DNA from: Gaeumannomyces sp. JS-464
Taxonomy: Eukaryota; Ascomycota; Sordariomycetes; Magnaporthales; Magnaporthaceae
Direction of reading: 5' to 3'
NCBI GenBank assembly: GCA_002197995.1
Contig: NGZR01000008.1
Location: forward strand, 496,001 to 560,000
DNA: 64,000 nt
The position numbers were made by a program, and so were the translations under genes. Below, one piece after another: positions 45,822 through 56,827 of this stretch (positions within the stretch are counted from its first letter, which is position 1; the number at the start of each line of letters is the position of its first letter). The notes under the pieces were generated by a model, which saw only the letters and a program-made list of their open reading frames with translations, ran no database searches and was not told the origin of the DNA.

Positions 45822-47141
45822 GCTGAATCAATGGCATGACATGATCTAGGAGGCCCTGGCCAGCGAGCATCATTCAAGCTAATTCTGTATCTAATTAATG
45901 TTTTACGATGCCCAAGACTTGTCCTGCTGTGCCTTGATTCTTTGACTTTGACTTGTCCACCCACCATCGACGGACACCATAAGCTTTCGTCAGCCCATTC
46001 AGAGAGCCCCTTAATGATTCCGAATCTCGCACGAGTTGAGAATACTTCCCTTTAGTATGCTATACGGTACGCAAGGCACCTTTCCACGCCCCCAGTAGCC
46101 GATGTCCCAAACCTCGAGAGTCGCCCGTCTCGTCTCTTAGTTAGCGCCGACGTCCAACCCTCCAACGGGCGAGGCCACCGACAGCAGCACTTCAGACCAT
46201 CAAGTCACGAGTGTGTATGCAAACAGCCCGCGTTGGGACAGGCGTCAGCCTAGACGGAGTTTGCTGGACGCCCCCCGCTTTCGACAGCAAAGGATGGGAT
46301 GAAAGGGGTGTCTTAATTAACCGCACGCAAACCTTTTCCATTTCTACCCCTCCCGGGCGGCTGGTTAGACGCAAGCTCCAAGCACAGCCTCTGAGCGCCA
46401 CCCAGATTGCTCTTCCCGCTGCTCCGGGCATCGACAGCGACGACCAGGTCTATGGGATAGATAGACTTTGCTCTTCATCTAATTGTCCTCGGGAGCCCCG
46501 CTCGCGCCGGTGCCTTGGGTCTGGGCAGTGAGCAGCAGCCGTCGGAGATTTTGTGTTTCTTTGTTTCTGGTCTTTTGGGTGCGCAGAAATAAATTGATCC
46601 GTTTAACATTGATTCGCCATACTTTCTTTCCATCCCTTCTCCAGAAAGCGTCGGCACCCTCCATCCAACATCATCACCATTCCCTCCACGGCTTGGTTTT
46701 CAGCAAAACGACGTTGGCTAGATATGGGCCGCACTTGACGCGCCTTCCCCTCGATTCCAGGCCGCTCTATGGTTTTAAGCAAACGGAAAGGATCCAGCTA
46801 GTCTCGCAGGTAAGTAATTACTCAACATTGCTGTCCAGAAAAGATCGAACGGGAAGCATTAAAATCAGGGTATGGTCCTGGCCATCGCCGATCCTTCCTC
46901 TTCACGTCTCGTGACATGCACTATTACGATAGCTTCATGTCCCTCGCCAGCCAGTCCCCTCCGTATATGCCTCACGTTTGGTGTATAAAAGAACGACCCA
47001 TCCGCCACCATCAGGGCAGTGAAAGATATCCAACCCAGCCCCTCGCCTCAACCGTCCATGACCACAAGCAACGATCCAAATCACAGTCCAGTACACATCA
47101 ACCCTCTCACCCTTCTCCACCCTCCTGCACCCATCATCACA
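45822..47141. other. Intergenic region upstream of a small secreted protein
   Basis: Frames at 46211-46531 and 46483-46914 are open but without signal peptide or domain. Pyrimidine-rich tracts near 46560-46700 and 47080-47140 look like fungal promoter/5' leader sequence. Confidence 0.4.
46984..46990 (+). promoter_or_regulatory. TATA box upstream of the small Gly-rich secreted protein
   Basis: TATAAAA lies about 150 bp before the start codon at 47142 and is followed by a CT/CA-rich leader typical of highly expressed fungal genes. Confidence 0.5.
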
Positions 47142-47605
47142 ATGACGAGCGCCAAGCAGCTCGCACTTCTCCTTCTCGTCCCAGCCTGTACCGCGCTGGC
47201 CCTGCCCACGGCCCCCGGCACCGCGCCCGCGGCTGAGGACGAGTCCAGGTATGTCGAAACCCTCAGCCTTTCATCTCGGCCAACTCGGTCCCGTCTCCGT
47301 TTGTCATGTGCCGGCAGATGTACTAATGACCCCCTGTGACGAACAGCGTTATGCGCAAGATCAACCCGGCCATGGTGCAGCTGGACGGGCGCGCCGTGGC
47401 CCAGGCCGCCCAGGCCCGGACCTTTGGCGGGGTGGGCACGGCGGCGGCGGCGGCTTCGGCAGAGGCGGTCACGGAGGCGGCGGCGGCGGCGGTCACGGGG
47501 GTGGCGGACACGGGGCGGAGGTCACGGCCGCGTGAGGAAGTAAAAGGGCGGCGTGATAGGGCTATCATCGCCCTGTTGCTAGGTGCAGGAGTCCTTTGTT
47601 TCTGA
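47142..47605 (+). CDS. Small secreted protein, Ala-rich or Gly/His-rich tail depending on frame
   Basis: The start at 47142 gives a clear signal peptide (MTSAKQLALLLLVPACTALA) and the exon ends in ...AAEDES. A 98-bp intron (47249-47346, GTATGT...GAACAG) is well supported by its splice sites. Exon 2 as written continues SVMRKINPAMVQLDGRAVAQ and an Ala/Val-rich stretch, ending at 47605. A one-base shift near 47420 would instead give Gly/His-rich repeats (GGHGGGGGFGRGGHGG) ending at 47535, which looks more like a real secreted Gly-rich peptide. Mature length is 75-110 residues. No Cys pattern or known family is seen. Confidence 0.55.
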
Positions 47606-49150
47606 ATTTCTTCTCGGCCGCGCGGCGTGATTTTGCTGCCTGTGTTGAAATCGAAACGATCTGTGAGGCAATAATAGGAACGAGGCAGGGACGGTTGTGC
47701 TACATGTACCTTGCTGGATGCTATAATCAGTTCAAGGGTCATACGCGACCCTTGGCTCTACCCACCCGCTATCCACATGGTGCAACACGTTGTCTGAGAG
47801 GAAAACTTATCTGCGGGGTTTACTGTAGGAACTACGTGATACAAAAGGCAGTGTAGTGAATAAAAACTTTTTTTGAAAGGGATCTTCACGGTTAGAGAAT
47901 ACAAACCAAACGTCCTTGGCTACCGGGAAACCGGCTTTACGACGGTGCTACAAGCAGCTCGGATGGTAAAAAAATGTGGCCATAGTGGAAAACAGGAGTG
48001 ACGTTAGAAAATAGGGCGTGTGACCTGCGGGGAAGAACATGGGACATCGGGAAAAAAAGGAAAGGATCCAAAATGAGGAAAAATAAGGGGAAAGCCGCGA
48101 CGGGTACGTGGAAAGGGACAACGAGAAAAGGAGAAGGGCCTATTCCGCAGTCGTGAAAACGAAGGGGGGAAACAGATAGGAATAGACGGTGCTTTGGGTC
48201 TTGGAGCTCGAACGCGAGCGCCTCCGGCTTCGCCAGTCTAATCCCCAGACTGCCTGAGCCTACATCAAGTTACGATTCCCTAGGGACTGCTTCTCCGTTC
48301 ACCGCCAGGGTCACTGGTGGCCCGATGTTGATGCCGCGCTCGCAAAGGTATTTTTCCGTCTCGAAAAATCGGGGAGAGAAGCCTGCACCTTATTGCCTCC
48401 CTGATTCTCCTCCCTCGCTGGCGGCATCCATGACAAAGTCCACCAGACGCTGGGAAACTGGACTGCCAAATAGCGGGCTCACTGGCGCGGGCCGCAAATA
48501 AGAAAATATTCTCAACGCCGCGCTCGGCCCTGACTGGATGCATCATGTCCTCCAAAAGTCGTGAGTCTTTCTCAAAGCGAGCTTCCGGACGCCCCATGGG
48601 CCGGCTGCGCTCCTTCTTATCCTTAGGCGAGTTTTCTTCGCGCCCCTTCCCGCTCTATGCGCTAACGAGAGGAGACGAGGGAAAAATGACAAACACATGG
48701 CCCAAAATAGATGTCTTGGAGGCCGCGCAGTTTGTAAGGGAGAAAAAGGCAAAGCCTTATAGCAATATTGATAGAGCAGGAGGACCAAAAGGCCCAAGAC
48801 CAAGCCAACCGTGCGTGACATGTCAAAGTGCGAAGACAGGCCAAACTCGACACCACTTTTCAAAATGGAAAGTAGTAAAGTGACCCGAACGATCATTTTC
48901 TACCTACTTTTTTAAACCGAGCCTCTAATACATCCATCTAAAACACGCCAAACTAGTATTCCAAAAACCAATCCCAAAAACGTGGACAAAGACGCGCCAA
49001 AGCCAAAAACAAAACAAGGGTAATTAAAACAAGAAAAAAAGAACAAAACTGAGGACGAACAAAACCGAGGAAAACGACAAGCCAAAACAACAAGAAAGAG
49101 CGAATGTGGGGAAAGCCACAATACGAATGGGAGAGAGCGAGCACAGTGAA
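47606..49150. other. Intergenic region, no supported gene
   Basis: The interval contains several A/G-rich tracts. Frames at 48280-48597 minus, 48545-48883 plus and 48543-48896 minus overlap each other and show no recognisable domain. None is called. Confidence 0.4.
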
Positions 49151-49162
49151 GTGGTCCCTCCC

Positions 49163-49640
49163 TTTATTCTCATCCGCCCGAATCCCTCGCAACCATCAAG
49201 GCTTCTTGCGGCCGGCGGCAATAGCAGCGCGCCAGCGGCGGCAGTAGTCGGCGTTGTCGGCCGTGGGCGGAGCCCGTTCATGCAAGAGTCGAAGCACGAC
49301 CGCGCGCGGGCCTCGAGGCCGCGGAGGGCGAGGGTGCCGGGGGCCGCCTCCTGCTCGCTCGCGTCCTCGGCCGTCTGCTGCCCGGCGGCCTTCACGTCAC
49401 GCTTGGCGCGGCCGCCGCCGTGCGCGGGGGGCCGCGGCGGATCCTTGCGGACGCCCTTGGGCGGACCGGCGGGCCGGGGCCGGGGCAGGGGCTTGGCGAG
49501 GTAATAGTGCTTGTCGAGGTAGCGGGCCTGGAGCTGCGGGGCCTCTCGGCCTCGACGCCGCGCTTCGTGTTGCTTGAATGGCTTTTGCAAGAGAAAGCAA
49601 ATGCGAAAACGAGGTTTATATGAGAAAAGAAACATGCAGA
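49163..49640 (-). CDS. Hypothetical protein with a Cys-containing C-terminus (start unsettled)
   Basis: The minus-strand frame from about 49590 to 49290 has strong third-position GC bias. It reads RYLDKHYYLAKPLPRPRPAG, a Lys-Arg site (GGGRAKRDV) that could be a Kex2 cleavage point, an acidic stretch (QQTAEDASEQEAAPG) and a tail SCFDSCMNG. A frame shift near 49265 would add TADNADYCRRWRAA and end at about 49187. A TATATAA lies near 49819-49825, but the ATG at 49798 is too close to it and the true first exon is not clear. No family is recognised. It may be a small secreted protein. Confidence 0.35.
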
Positions 49641-50049
49641 AAAAAACCTCGGTGGGTTTCTTTGGTAAGGAGAAGAAAATAAAAGTTGAGATGGGGGTGA
49701 AACATTAAAAACAAAATGGAAAATAACCAAGGAAATACACAATAGGAAAAAAAACCGATGAAGGCTAAGGAGAAAGAGAAAACAAAACCAAAATGCATCG
49801 CCGGAGGGAAACGGGCAGTTATATACCTATCTACCCGTCCGGACTGGCTGTCAACCACTCGCCTTGGACCGAGGCCATAACCGCCGTCCATGCCAGGCGG
49901 CTAAGGCGGCACCGAGGATCACGAGTCGCGGCCTTACCCCGGTAAATGTCGTGCCATAGCATCCAACCGCCACGCTGGCCTCACGCCGGAGCGCGAAGGG
50001 CAAGAGGCCGAACCAACCAACCAGTCCCAAGTTTCTCACACCAGCCGCT

Positions 50050-51639
50050 TTACACGGGCGTGGCATCCACTTTATGCATCGCCAGCGAGAAGCGGCAACC
50101 TTTCCCGGGCCCGGGACACCCCGGCGTGGGGCAGCTGTGGCCGGCCAGACACTTCGGGTCGGCGCAGTTCAAGCCCCGATCGCAGCACGAGAGCCGGGCC
50201 ACGGCTGCAGCGCGCGGAGCCAGGGTCCGTAGAGCGGCTCCCCGTGCTTGTTTTTACAGTCTCCGAACTTCTCCACCCAGGGACACTCCCCCAGCAGGTG
50301 GAAACTGTGGCAGTAGCGACGGTTCTTTATCCGCGCCAGGTCCTTGGCCGAGCATTCGATCGGCAGGTCTACGCGCTGCCCGTGCCGGTTCTTCCGCACC
50401 TTGCCGAGCGGGGCGGCGCTGCTATCCCCGTTGGAGGCCGGAGTTTGGTTCCCGTCCCTGGACGGTGGAACAGCGGCGGCGGCTTGCGGCGGTGATTTTT
50501 TCCGCGCCACCGCGACGGAGGAGGTTGGTTTGGCTGCGGCGGTAGTAGCGATACCCACGTAGTCGGACGACGGCGTGGCCGGCGGCGTGATATGCAAAGA
50601 CAGCTTCTCCCTCCGAAACACGCCATCCATGGTCACCACGCGGAAACGGTTCTTGATCAACGCCAACTCGTGCGCGAATGGTGGGCCCTGAAGCAGCGTA
50701 ATACGCCCACAGACCGTATCGTCGCCGACGTGCTGCCCCAAAAGGCGCGCGTAGCCGTTGTCGGCGGACCCACCGAACAAGATCTGCTGGCAGTGGACGT
50801 CGTCGAGGCTGAGGCGGAACACAGCTTTAACCTTTTCGTCGGCGCATTCTTTGCCGTTGCCAGCGTCGATAAAGTCGCATAGCGGATCCAGCATGTTGAA
50901 CCCACGGACGAACTCGTCGACCGATGCTGAGAGGACATCCGGGAGGATAGCGCCCGTGTCTTTGTAGACCTTGGCGAGGCCCTTGAGGTTGGCGTACACC
51001 CGCACGACGACCTGGAGGCGCGAGTCCTTGCCTTCATCGGCTAGTGCGTCCAGCTGCGACTTGACGGCCTGCTTGAGGCTCTGCGCGACCCGGCGGCCAC
51101 CGTCGAACCCACCCTTGATGAACTCATCCTGGAACTGCGCATGGGGTGGCCAGTGTCAGTCCTGTCCCGCAGGGGCGGGGGCGTCGGAGGGCAATGACAG
51201 GGACACTTACCAGCATGCAGTCACCATCCACGAGAACCAAAGCAAAGGAGCAACGCTCCTGGAGAGTGGAAAACCAAGGTGGTAAGTAGGGGTCGGGACA
51301 AGCGGGGAAGCCAGGGCAGCAGACCTTTGCTTGAACCAGAGATTTGTTCGAGCTCCTTGCATCCTCCAGATCCTTGCGATAAAGGTCTTTGAGCATCTGC
51401 TCCTCCTTGAGGCTGCGCTCCAATTGCTTTAGATTGTCCTTGAGGTCACCCACGCGGGTAAACAGGGCCTGTCAGGAGCGGGAGTTTTGCGTCAGCAGTT
51501 CGAGTTCAGCCTTGCGCGCGCAGCCGTTTGTCCATGTTGGAATGCTCACCTGAATCACCGCATTTTTCTGCTCGTCCTGGCTTTTACATGTCTGCCACGA
51601 CGCAAAGAGCTCCTCCAGCTGTGTGTCAGGCTCTTCCAT
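50050..51639 (-). CDS. CCCH-type zinc-finger protein with N-terminal coiled coil (DUF7923-like)
   Basis: This is a probable RNA-binding or regulatory protein of about 455 residues. The start at 51639 (MEEPDTQLEELFASW) is followed by a coiled coil (DNLKQLERSLKEEQMLKDL). Exons are 51639-51550, 51468-51325, 51258-51211 and 51134-50050, and all introns have GT-AG borders. The third exon is only 48 bp (ERCSFALVLVDGDCML) and starts the central domain, which continues in exon 4 (FVRGFNMLDPLCDFIDAG, DDVHCQQILFGGSADNGYA). The C-terminus has three Cys/His clusters: CHSFHLLGECPWVEKFGDCKNKH, CCDRGLNCADPKCLAGH and CPTPGCPGPGKGCRF. A one-base slip near 50220 separates the first cluster from the other two. 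The family is known from many Ascomycota. The target is unknown. Confidence 0.78.
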
Positions 51640-52979
51640 GGTGTTCGTAAGGTCCGGCCAACGACGGCAACCAACAGTATAGGACGGACGCAGCCGCGTT
51701 CTTCGAACAAGCGACAGGGGGAAACCACAGTGGACAACGACTGCCCACTCCCCATTTCGTGCAAACCAAACTCCAGTGCGCTGGGCAGGATAGATTTGCG
51801 ATGGGGAATTCCGGGGAAAGGTTGGAGGGGGAATGTTGCTGTTATACCTGCTCGCTGCTCCCTCAGTCCGACCAAACAAATCTGGCACCGCACCGCCACC
51901 ACCGCCAATACGGACGCATGCATATGCACCCTAGGCAGCCAAAATCGCTCTATTGGACGTTAGGGTTCAATTCCTCTTGCTTCCCGTCCACTTTGTGCAG
52001 GAGGCTGTCCGACCGGGTCGCGCTAAACGGCCAACACACCAGCAATGGTGCCACGTCGAGGGGCAGGCAGGACGCTCGCGCGCGGCAAGACGGAACGGTG
52101 TGGGGTAATAGGCCCCCAACGCCCCCAACGCCGCACAAGCCAAAGCCCGAGGAGTTTCACCCCTCCATTTCGACCAGGTTTGGTGCTGCCCGAATGTGCA
52201 CATGCATGCATCCGAGATGTGATCCCTCCATAGCAACCAGTCAATTTGCCAGGCAAAAGCACCAGACAGCCGCGACGCCTTCCCTTCAGCCGCCTCAAAG
52301 GGCCAGGAATGGCTGGGAGTGAAACAATGGAAGGGAAAAAAAAAGCGGGTCTTGATAGATTTTAGTATCCGTTCATTGGCGGGATTGCGCACTTGAAAAC
52401 GGCGGCCACAATAGCAACTTTTTTTTCTTTTTTCTCCCTCCTTTTTTGTTAAAAAAATTTTCCTTTTTAAACAATCTAATGTACCTCTGTAATTCAACAA
52501 GCTTTACTCTGTTAAAAGCCCCTGACCAGAAATTGCAAATTGGGTATCCTGGGTTTAAAGAAAAGCTAGAAATAGATAGGAGAAAAGAGCTTTGAGCTTC
52601 CCGCCTAGCGAAAGGTGGTGGAAGACTAGCTTCCGGTATTACCACTGGCTGGTCATAATCTACCGTAGCGAGCAGTGACATGAATCTATAAAGGCGCTAA
52701 GACTATAAAGTATCTGGTAGGGAAAAGAATACAAACAACCTGTATCCTAGTTGGTTTGACTGAACCTCTTTCGTTGGGCCAGATATTATAGGGAGGCAGA
52801 GGCAGACTGATATACGCCTCGGGCTTGATCACAGGAGGGAAAACTAGGTGGTACACGGATCCTTCCCCCTTTCTTGTCTATCATCAACTACAAGGTCTCG
52901 CTGCATCAGCATCTGTCAGTCATTGCTGCTCTCTCCTAGTCCCCTCCTAGTCCCCCCTATCGCTGAGAGCCGACAAACC
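51640..52979. other. Intergenic region between the CCCH and AttH-like genes
   Basis: No coding sequence is supported. A short AT-rich patch (52370-52600) with a CTTTTTTTTTCTTTTTTC tract and a T/A run near 52445 stands out from the GC-rich surroundings and may be a repeat remnant. Confidence 0.4.
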
Positions 52980-54260
52980 CTAAGAGGCCGGCGCAAAGTT
53001 GAACACCTCGAACCCCGCGACGCCCGTCAGCTTCCCCGTCGCGCAACCCGTGGTGCAGTTCTGGACGGACCCGGTCGTGGTGCCCGCCCAGCGCGCGTAA
53101 ACGGGCCCGCCCCGCGACGTGCGGCTCGCGACGCTGACCTCGGCGCGCAGCACGCCGCCGCCGTGCCCGAGGCCGAGGTTCACGGCCACGGCGAACCCGC
53201 GCGGCTCCCAGGTCGCGAGCTCGCCCCCGACAGGCGGGTGGGCGGCGCCGACGGGGCGGACCTCCATGTCGCCGCAGCCCGCGTATATGATTTTGCCGTC
53301 GAGCGCGACGTAGCCGCTCTTGTGCTCGGTTCCGGCCAAGTCGAGACCGTCGAGCCACACGACGACGTAGGGGCCCAAGGTTGCGTGGCCCCAGTACCAG
53401 CTGCTGACTTTTTCTCTCAGGGGGTTAACGCCCCAGTTCTGGAGGAGGTCGTGTCAGTAATCTGGATGCTGAATCGGATTGTGTTGCTTGTACTTTATGG
53501 ACTTGCGGCTCACCTTGTCGTGGTACCCCAGACCCTCGAACTGTAGCCGGGTGCCGTTGATAGTGACGTCGATGGAGGCTTGAGCTGCTGGCACGGCGTT
53601 GGTCCAGCCTACCCCGTCCATGACCTCCATGGTCTCGTTGGCGCGGACAGGAGAGCACGGGTAGTGAGGGGGCGCAATCTGGATTGCTCCCGGGCACGAA
53701 CGTCAGCACCACGAACCACAAAACTCAAGGACTTTTGGCGGCACAAGGGAAATATACGTACCGAGCGGAAAGAAATACTTCCCTTGTACACGTCATTGTC
53801 GAGGCTGATCACGTACTCGGACGCATCCGACCGAGCCGCCCAGGTCGTGTTTGCAGGGGCCAGGTAAGCGCCGCTGGACGCCTGCCCGGCAGAGGTGACG
53901 ACGGCGCCGGCGTCGGCGGCGGGGGTACCAAGTGTCAAAGAGCGTGCCGTTGGGGAAGGTGCCCGAGATCTGGACGTTGACGATGGAGCCCAGGTCGTTG
54001 GGGCCCAGGAAGCCGCGGGGCCCGCGGTTGTAGAAGACGACGGCGATGGAGCTGGTGGCGTCCTCGCCCACGGCGTCAAAGTACCACCAGTCGTAGGCGG
54101 TGGCGTTGACGTCGCGGATCTTGGGCCCGTCCAGACCCTCGGGGTGTGACGTGAACCTGGCTGTGGAGGAGCCGTTGTGCAGGGTCGGGGGCAGAATTTC
54201 GACTGTGGGCACCGGCGTGGGTGGGAAGAGCCTTGTGGCTGCGAGCCCAGAGTGTGCCAT
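52980..54260 (-). CDS. AttH/CrtC-like lipocalin-fold enzyme (kievitone hydratase/Diels-Alderase-like)
   Basis: The protein resembles the fungal hydroxyneurosporene-synthase/AttH family, which includes kievitone hydratase and several natural-product Diels-Alderases. The start used is 54260 (MAHSGLAATRLFPP), the first ATG after a TATA box. Family motifs are YDWWYFDAVG near residue 60, FYNRGPRGFLG, GLGYHDKNWGVNPL across the second intron, SSWYWGHATLGPYVVVWLDG, and GGDMEV-like CGDMEVRPV. Introns are 53761-53679 (GTACGT...TCCAG) and 53513-53439 (GTGAGC...TCCAG). A slip in a run of five C near 53930 shifts the frame once. There is no adjacent PKS, NRPS or terpene synthase, so a role in a local biosynthetic cluster is not supported. 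Confidence 0.72.
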
Positions 54261-54398
54261 GGTGGCAATGGCGAGGGCAAAATTTTGGGCAGAGGAAGAA
54301 GGATGTGTTTGTTGACGCAGTGCTGAGGCAATAAGCTGCAGAATACTTGAAGCTGCGAAGACGAGCTTGTGGCCCCATTGTTGTAGATCCAATGCCGC

Positions 54399-54404
54399 TT
54401 TATA
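54399..54404 (-). promoter_or_regulatory. TATA box of the AttH-like gene
   Basis: TATAAA on the minus strand lies about 140 bp upstream of the ATG at 54260. This makes the more distal ATGs (54428, 54536) unlikely translation starts. Confidence 0.45.
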
Positions 54405-55369
54405 CTGGCCTGCCCGGGATTCAATCATGGCTTCGCTCCGGAATCCCGACAGCTGGAGTCCGCGCGGCATGGTGACGCTGGCGTTGAGACGTTGTTCAAC
54501 TTTTGTGATTGTTTTCCGTTTTGGGTATTTGATCACTTACACCAGCCATGCACCTGTGGCTGCGCAGCCACAATTTCTCCTGCCTTGGTTTTTCTCTGGC
54601 TAGGCTGGCAGGAGCGACCCCGCGGATCATCGGGGTATGGAGAGCGGACAATGCGAAAAATATGGAGCCTTCGGCTAGAGATTCTTGTTCTAGAAAGAGG
54701 CAGCAATCTAACCCAAAGATGCGTGGGTGCTGGCGACATGGGCGTGGAGGCGCTGTGCCCTTCCTACGCCGACAGATGTTTCCGCAGCCTCCCGTGCCAT
54801 CAGCGACCAGGAGTCTCGCGAGGCTTGCGATCTCTCACGTGGCAGCCACCTTCTCAGCCAGCCCGCCCAAGCCTGCTCGCATGATACGCCTCGGGCGTCC
54901 GCCCGCCTGAACCGATGCCAGCCACAATAATCCCTTTTCCGACACATAGCCCAAACCGGCTCAACACCCGGCCTCCCCAACCTACCTTATCTGGCGGCTT
55001 GGGAGAGAGATCTTGGCTTTTATTTCGCAGGTCTAGACCTATCGATCGCCCTCAAATGAGGACCCCAGATCGAGACGGCCGCTTCAGCCGCTTGCGCTTC
55101 GCGCACTAGCGCCAACGCTTGCCAGCAAGCCACCATGCTTGACGTGCTGCCGCGCCCAGCCACATCCGTTTATGTCCGATATCCGAAGCCCCTGCTGAGC
55201 AGCTGCGGCTGGAGAGGGGTGTTGCGCCCGCGATGGCATCGAGGCGAAACCGCGATGTGAAAGCCACCGAGCCTCGGGAGACCACAGGGCTGTTCAGACG
55301 TCCAACAGACCGCTACCGAATCTGCCTGGCTCGAATGAAGCGGAATGGACAACAAGCTTAGCTGGGACC

Positions 55370-55380
55370 TATATAAATAG
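55370..55380 (+). promoter_or_regulatory. TATA box of the Cys-rich GPI-type protein gene
   Basis: TATATAAATAG is a textbook TATA element about 135 bp upstream of the start at 55513. Confidence 0.6.
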
Positions 55381-55512
55381 GGGCGGCTGCTCCGTGGTTC
55401 TGTTGCGCTCCTTTTCCGAGCATTGGAGAGTAACGCGCGATACCACCCTCACACGGCTGCCAAAAGACGACGACGACGACCAAAGATCCGACCGACCCCG
55501 AATTCTTTCACA

Positions 55513-56259
55513 ATGTTTGGCGATATCTCCACGGCGGTCATGCCGCTCCTGGCCCTTTCCCTGGCGACAGCGCCGTTGGTTCTGGCCAACGACGATGTCA
55601 TTTTCCCGACCCCGGCCCCGATCTTGGAAGCCAGGGCGACGGGTGTTCTCGGCGATTGCTACGCCCAGTCGTAAGATGAACATCTCTCCCTCTCCACCCG
55701 CCTCGTCGCGAGCGCTACTGACTGTTGCTATGCGCGCCCTCGCACCAAAATCCAGACCGTACCAGAACTGCGTCACGCCCCATACATCTCAAACCTGGGA
55801 AAACCTGGTGATGGACCGTCAGCAACCGCTTGCGCCTGCCGACAGGTGACGGCGCTGTGGAAGTTAGCAAAGATTTTCCTTTTTCTCTCTTCCCTTGCCC
55901 GCTGAGAACGCCCGGCCTCGACGCGGGTTCTGCCCAAGCGGAGTCACGGGGCTAACGAAGGACATCACTCTCGCGACCACAGCTGCTACACGAGCGCCTG
56001 CCCATCGGACAAGCTTTACGAGACCTTTTATAGCGGCGTCTCGCTCTGCAACGCGCAGGGCTTCGGCGGGTCGAGCCCCGTCACGGCCGCAGGGCTCGGG
56101 GGCGGTGGCAACGGGAACGGGGCCGCGGGCGCCACCGCGACGGCGGGCGGTGCGGGGGCGGCCAGCACCGGCAAGAACGCCGGGGCTGCTGCGAAGCCCG
56201 GCTTGGTCGGGGCGCTTGTTGCTTTCGGAGTTGCCGCGTGGATGGTCGGATGGGGATGA
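55513..56259 (+). CDS. Secreted Cys-rich, probably GPI-anchored cell-wall protein
   Basis: This is a predicted 174-residue precursor from three exons: 55513-55670, 55756-55845 and 55983-56259. Introns are 85 bp (GTAAGA...TCCAG) and 137 bp (GTGACG...CTAAC...CACAG). The N-terminus is a signal peptide (VMPLLALSLATAPLVLA). The mature part has spaced Cys residues (GDCYAQSPYQNC, SCYTSACPSDK, SLCNAQGF), then a Gly/Ala/Ser-rich linker, and ends in a hydrophobic stretch LVGALVAFGVAAWMVGWG after AAAKPG. That layout is typical of fungal GPI-anchored, CFEM-like small proteins. Six Cys are visible rather than the eight of true CFEM, so I leave the family open. Confidence 0.65.
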
Positions 56260-56827
56260 TGGGGACTTGGTGGATGGAGGAGGACGAAGCATTGAGCATT
56301 TGTCGACGTTCAGTAGCGTCACGGGAAATCACAGGCTTGGCAGCTCGACGCTGCGGCCAATTGATCTGAGCCGCCTCGCATCATACACAGTCCCTATTGC
56401 AGCTGTCAGCTTGTCGCGTTCCACTCGACCCGCCGTTGGGGGCCTCGCCCTCTGTTGCCTAACCCGCTTCCACTGGAGAAAATGCGTCGGAAAGGGGTTC
56501 CCAGGGTTCGATCGGCAGTCCCCCAATAAACAAGGATCAGCCGCAAGATCATTGGCCGTTGGCTGCTGCGGTGCGACAGAACTGAATTCCGGCTAGCGTG
56601 GTTCCAGCCAAGCGCGGGCTGCAAGGGGCGAATCCCGTCGCCGGCCGTCATTTCGTCCAAATTTCCCATCGTCTCCAGCATTTTTGTATGCGGGAATTGC
56701 TATCTAGAGCACATCCTCGATGCTGCTCGAGCCTTCGGCATCCCTTGGCTGAAAAAGAAAAGGGCTCGTCGGCTCGGTTCGCCCTGCATCTGGACAAACA
56801 TCGACCGCTTCTGAACGGCTTGGCACC
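56260..56827. other. Intergenic region upstream of the GT90 gene
   Basis: No coding sequence or repeat is recognised. Confidence 0.4.

Larger units (their letters stand above)
54261..55512. other. Shared upstream region of the AttH-like and GPI-type genes
   Basis: No further coding sequence is recognised. Open frames here (54548-54910 plus, 54708-54980 minus) overlap and lack domains. The two genes are divergent. Confidence 0.4.

Noticed and set aside
48280..48896. Three overlapping open frames
   Set aside because: They are mutually exclusive, without domains or splice-compatible extension; codon composition is unconvincing.
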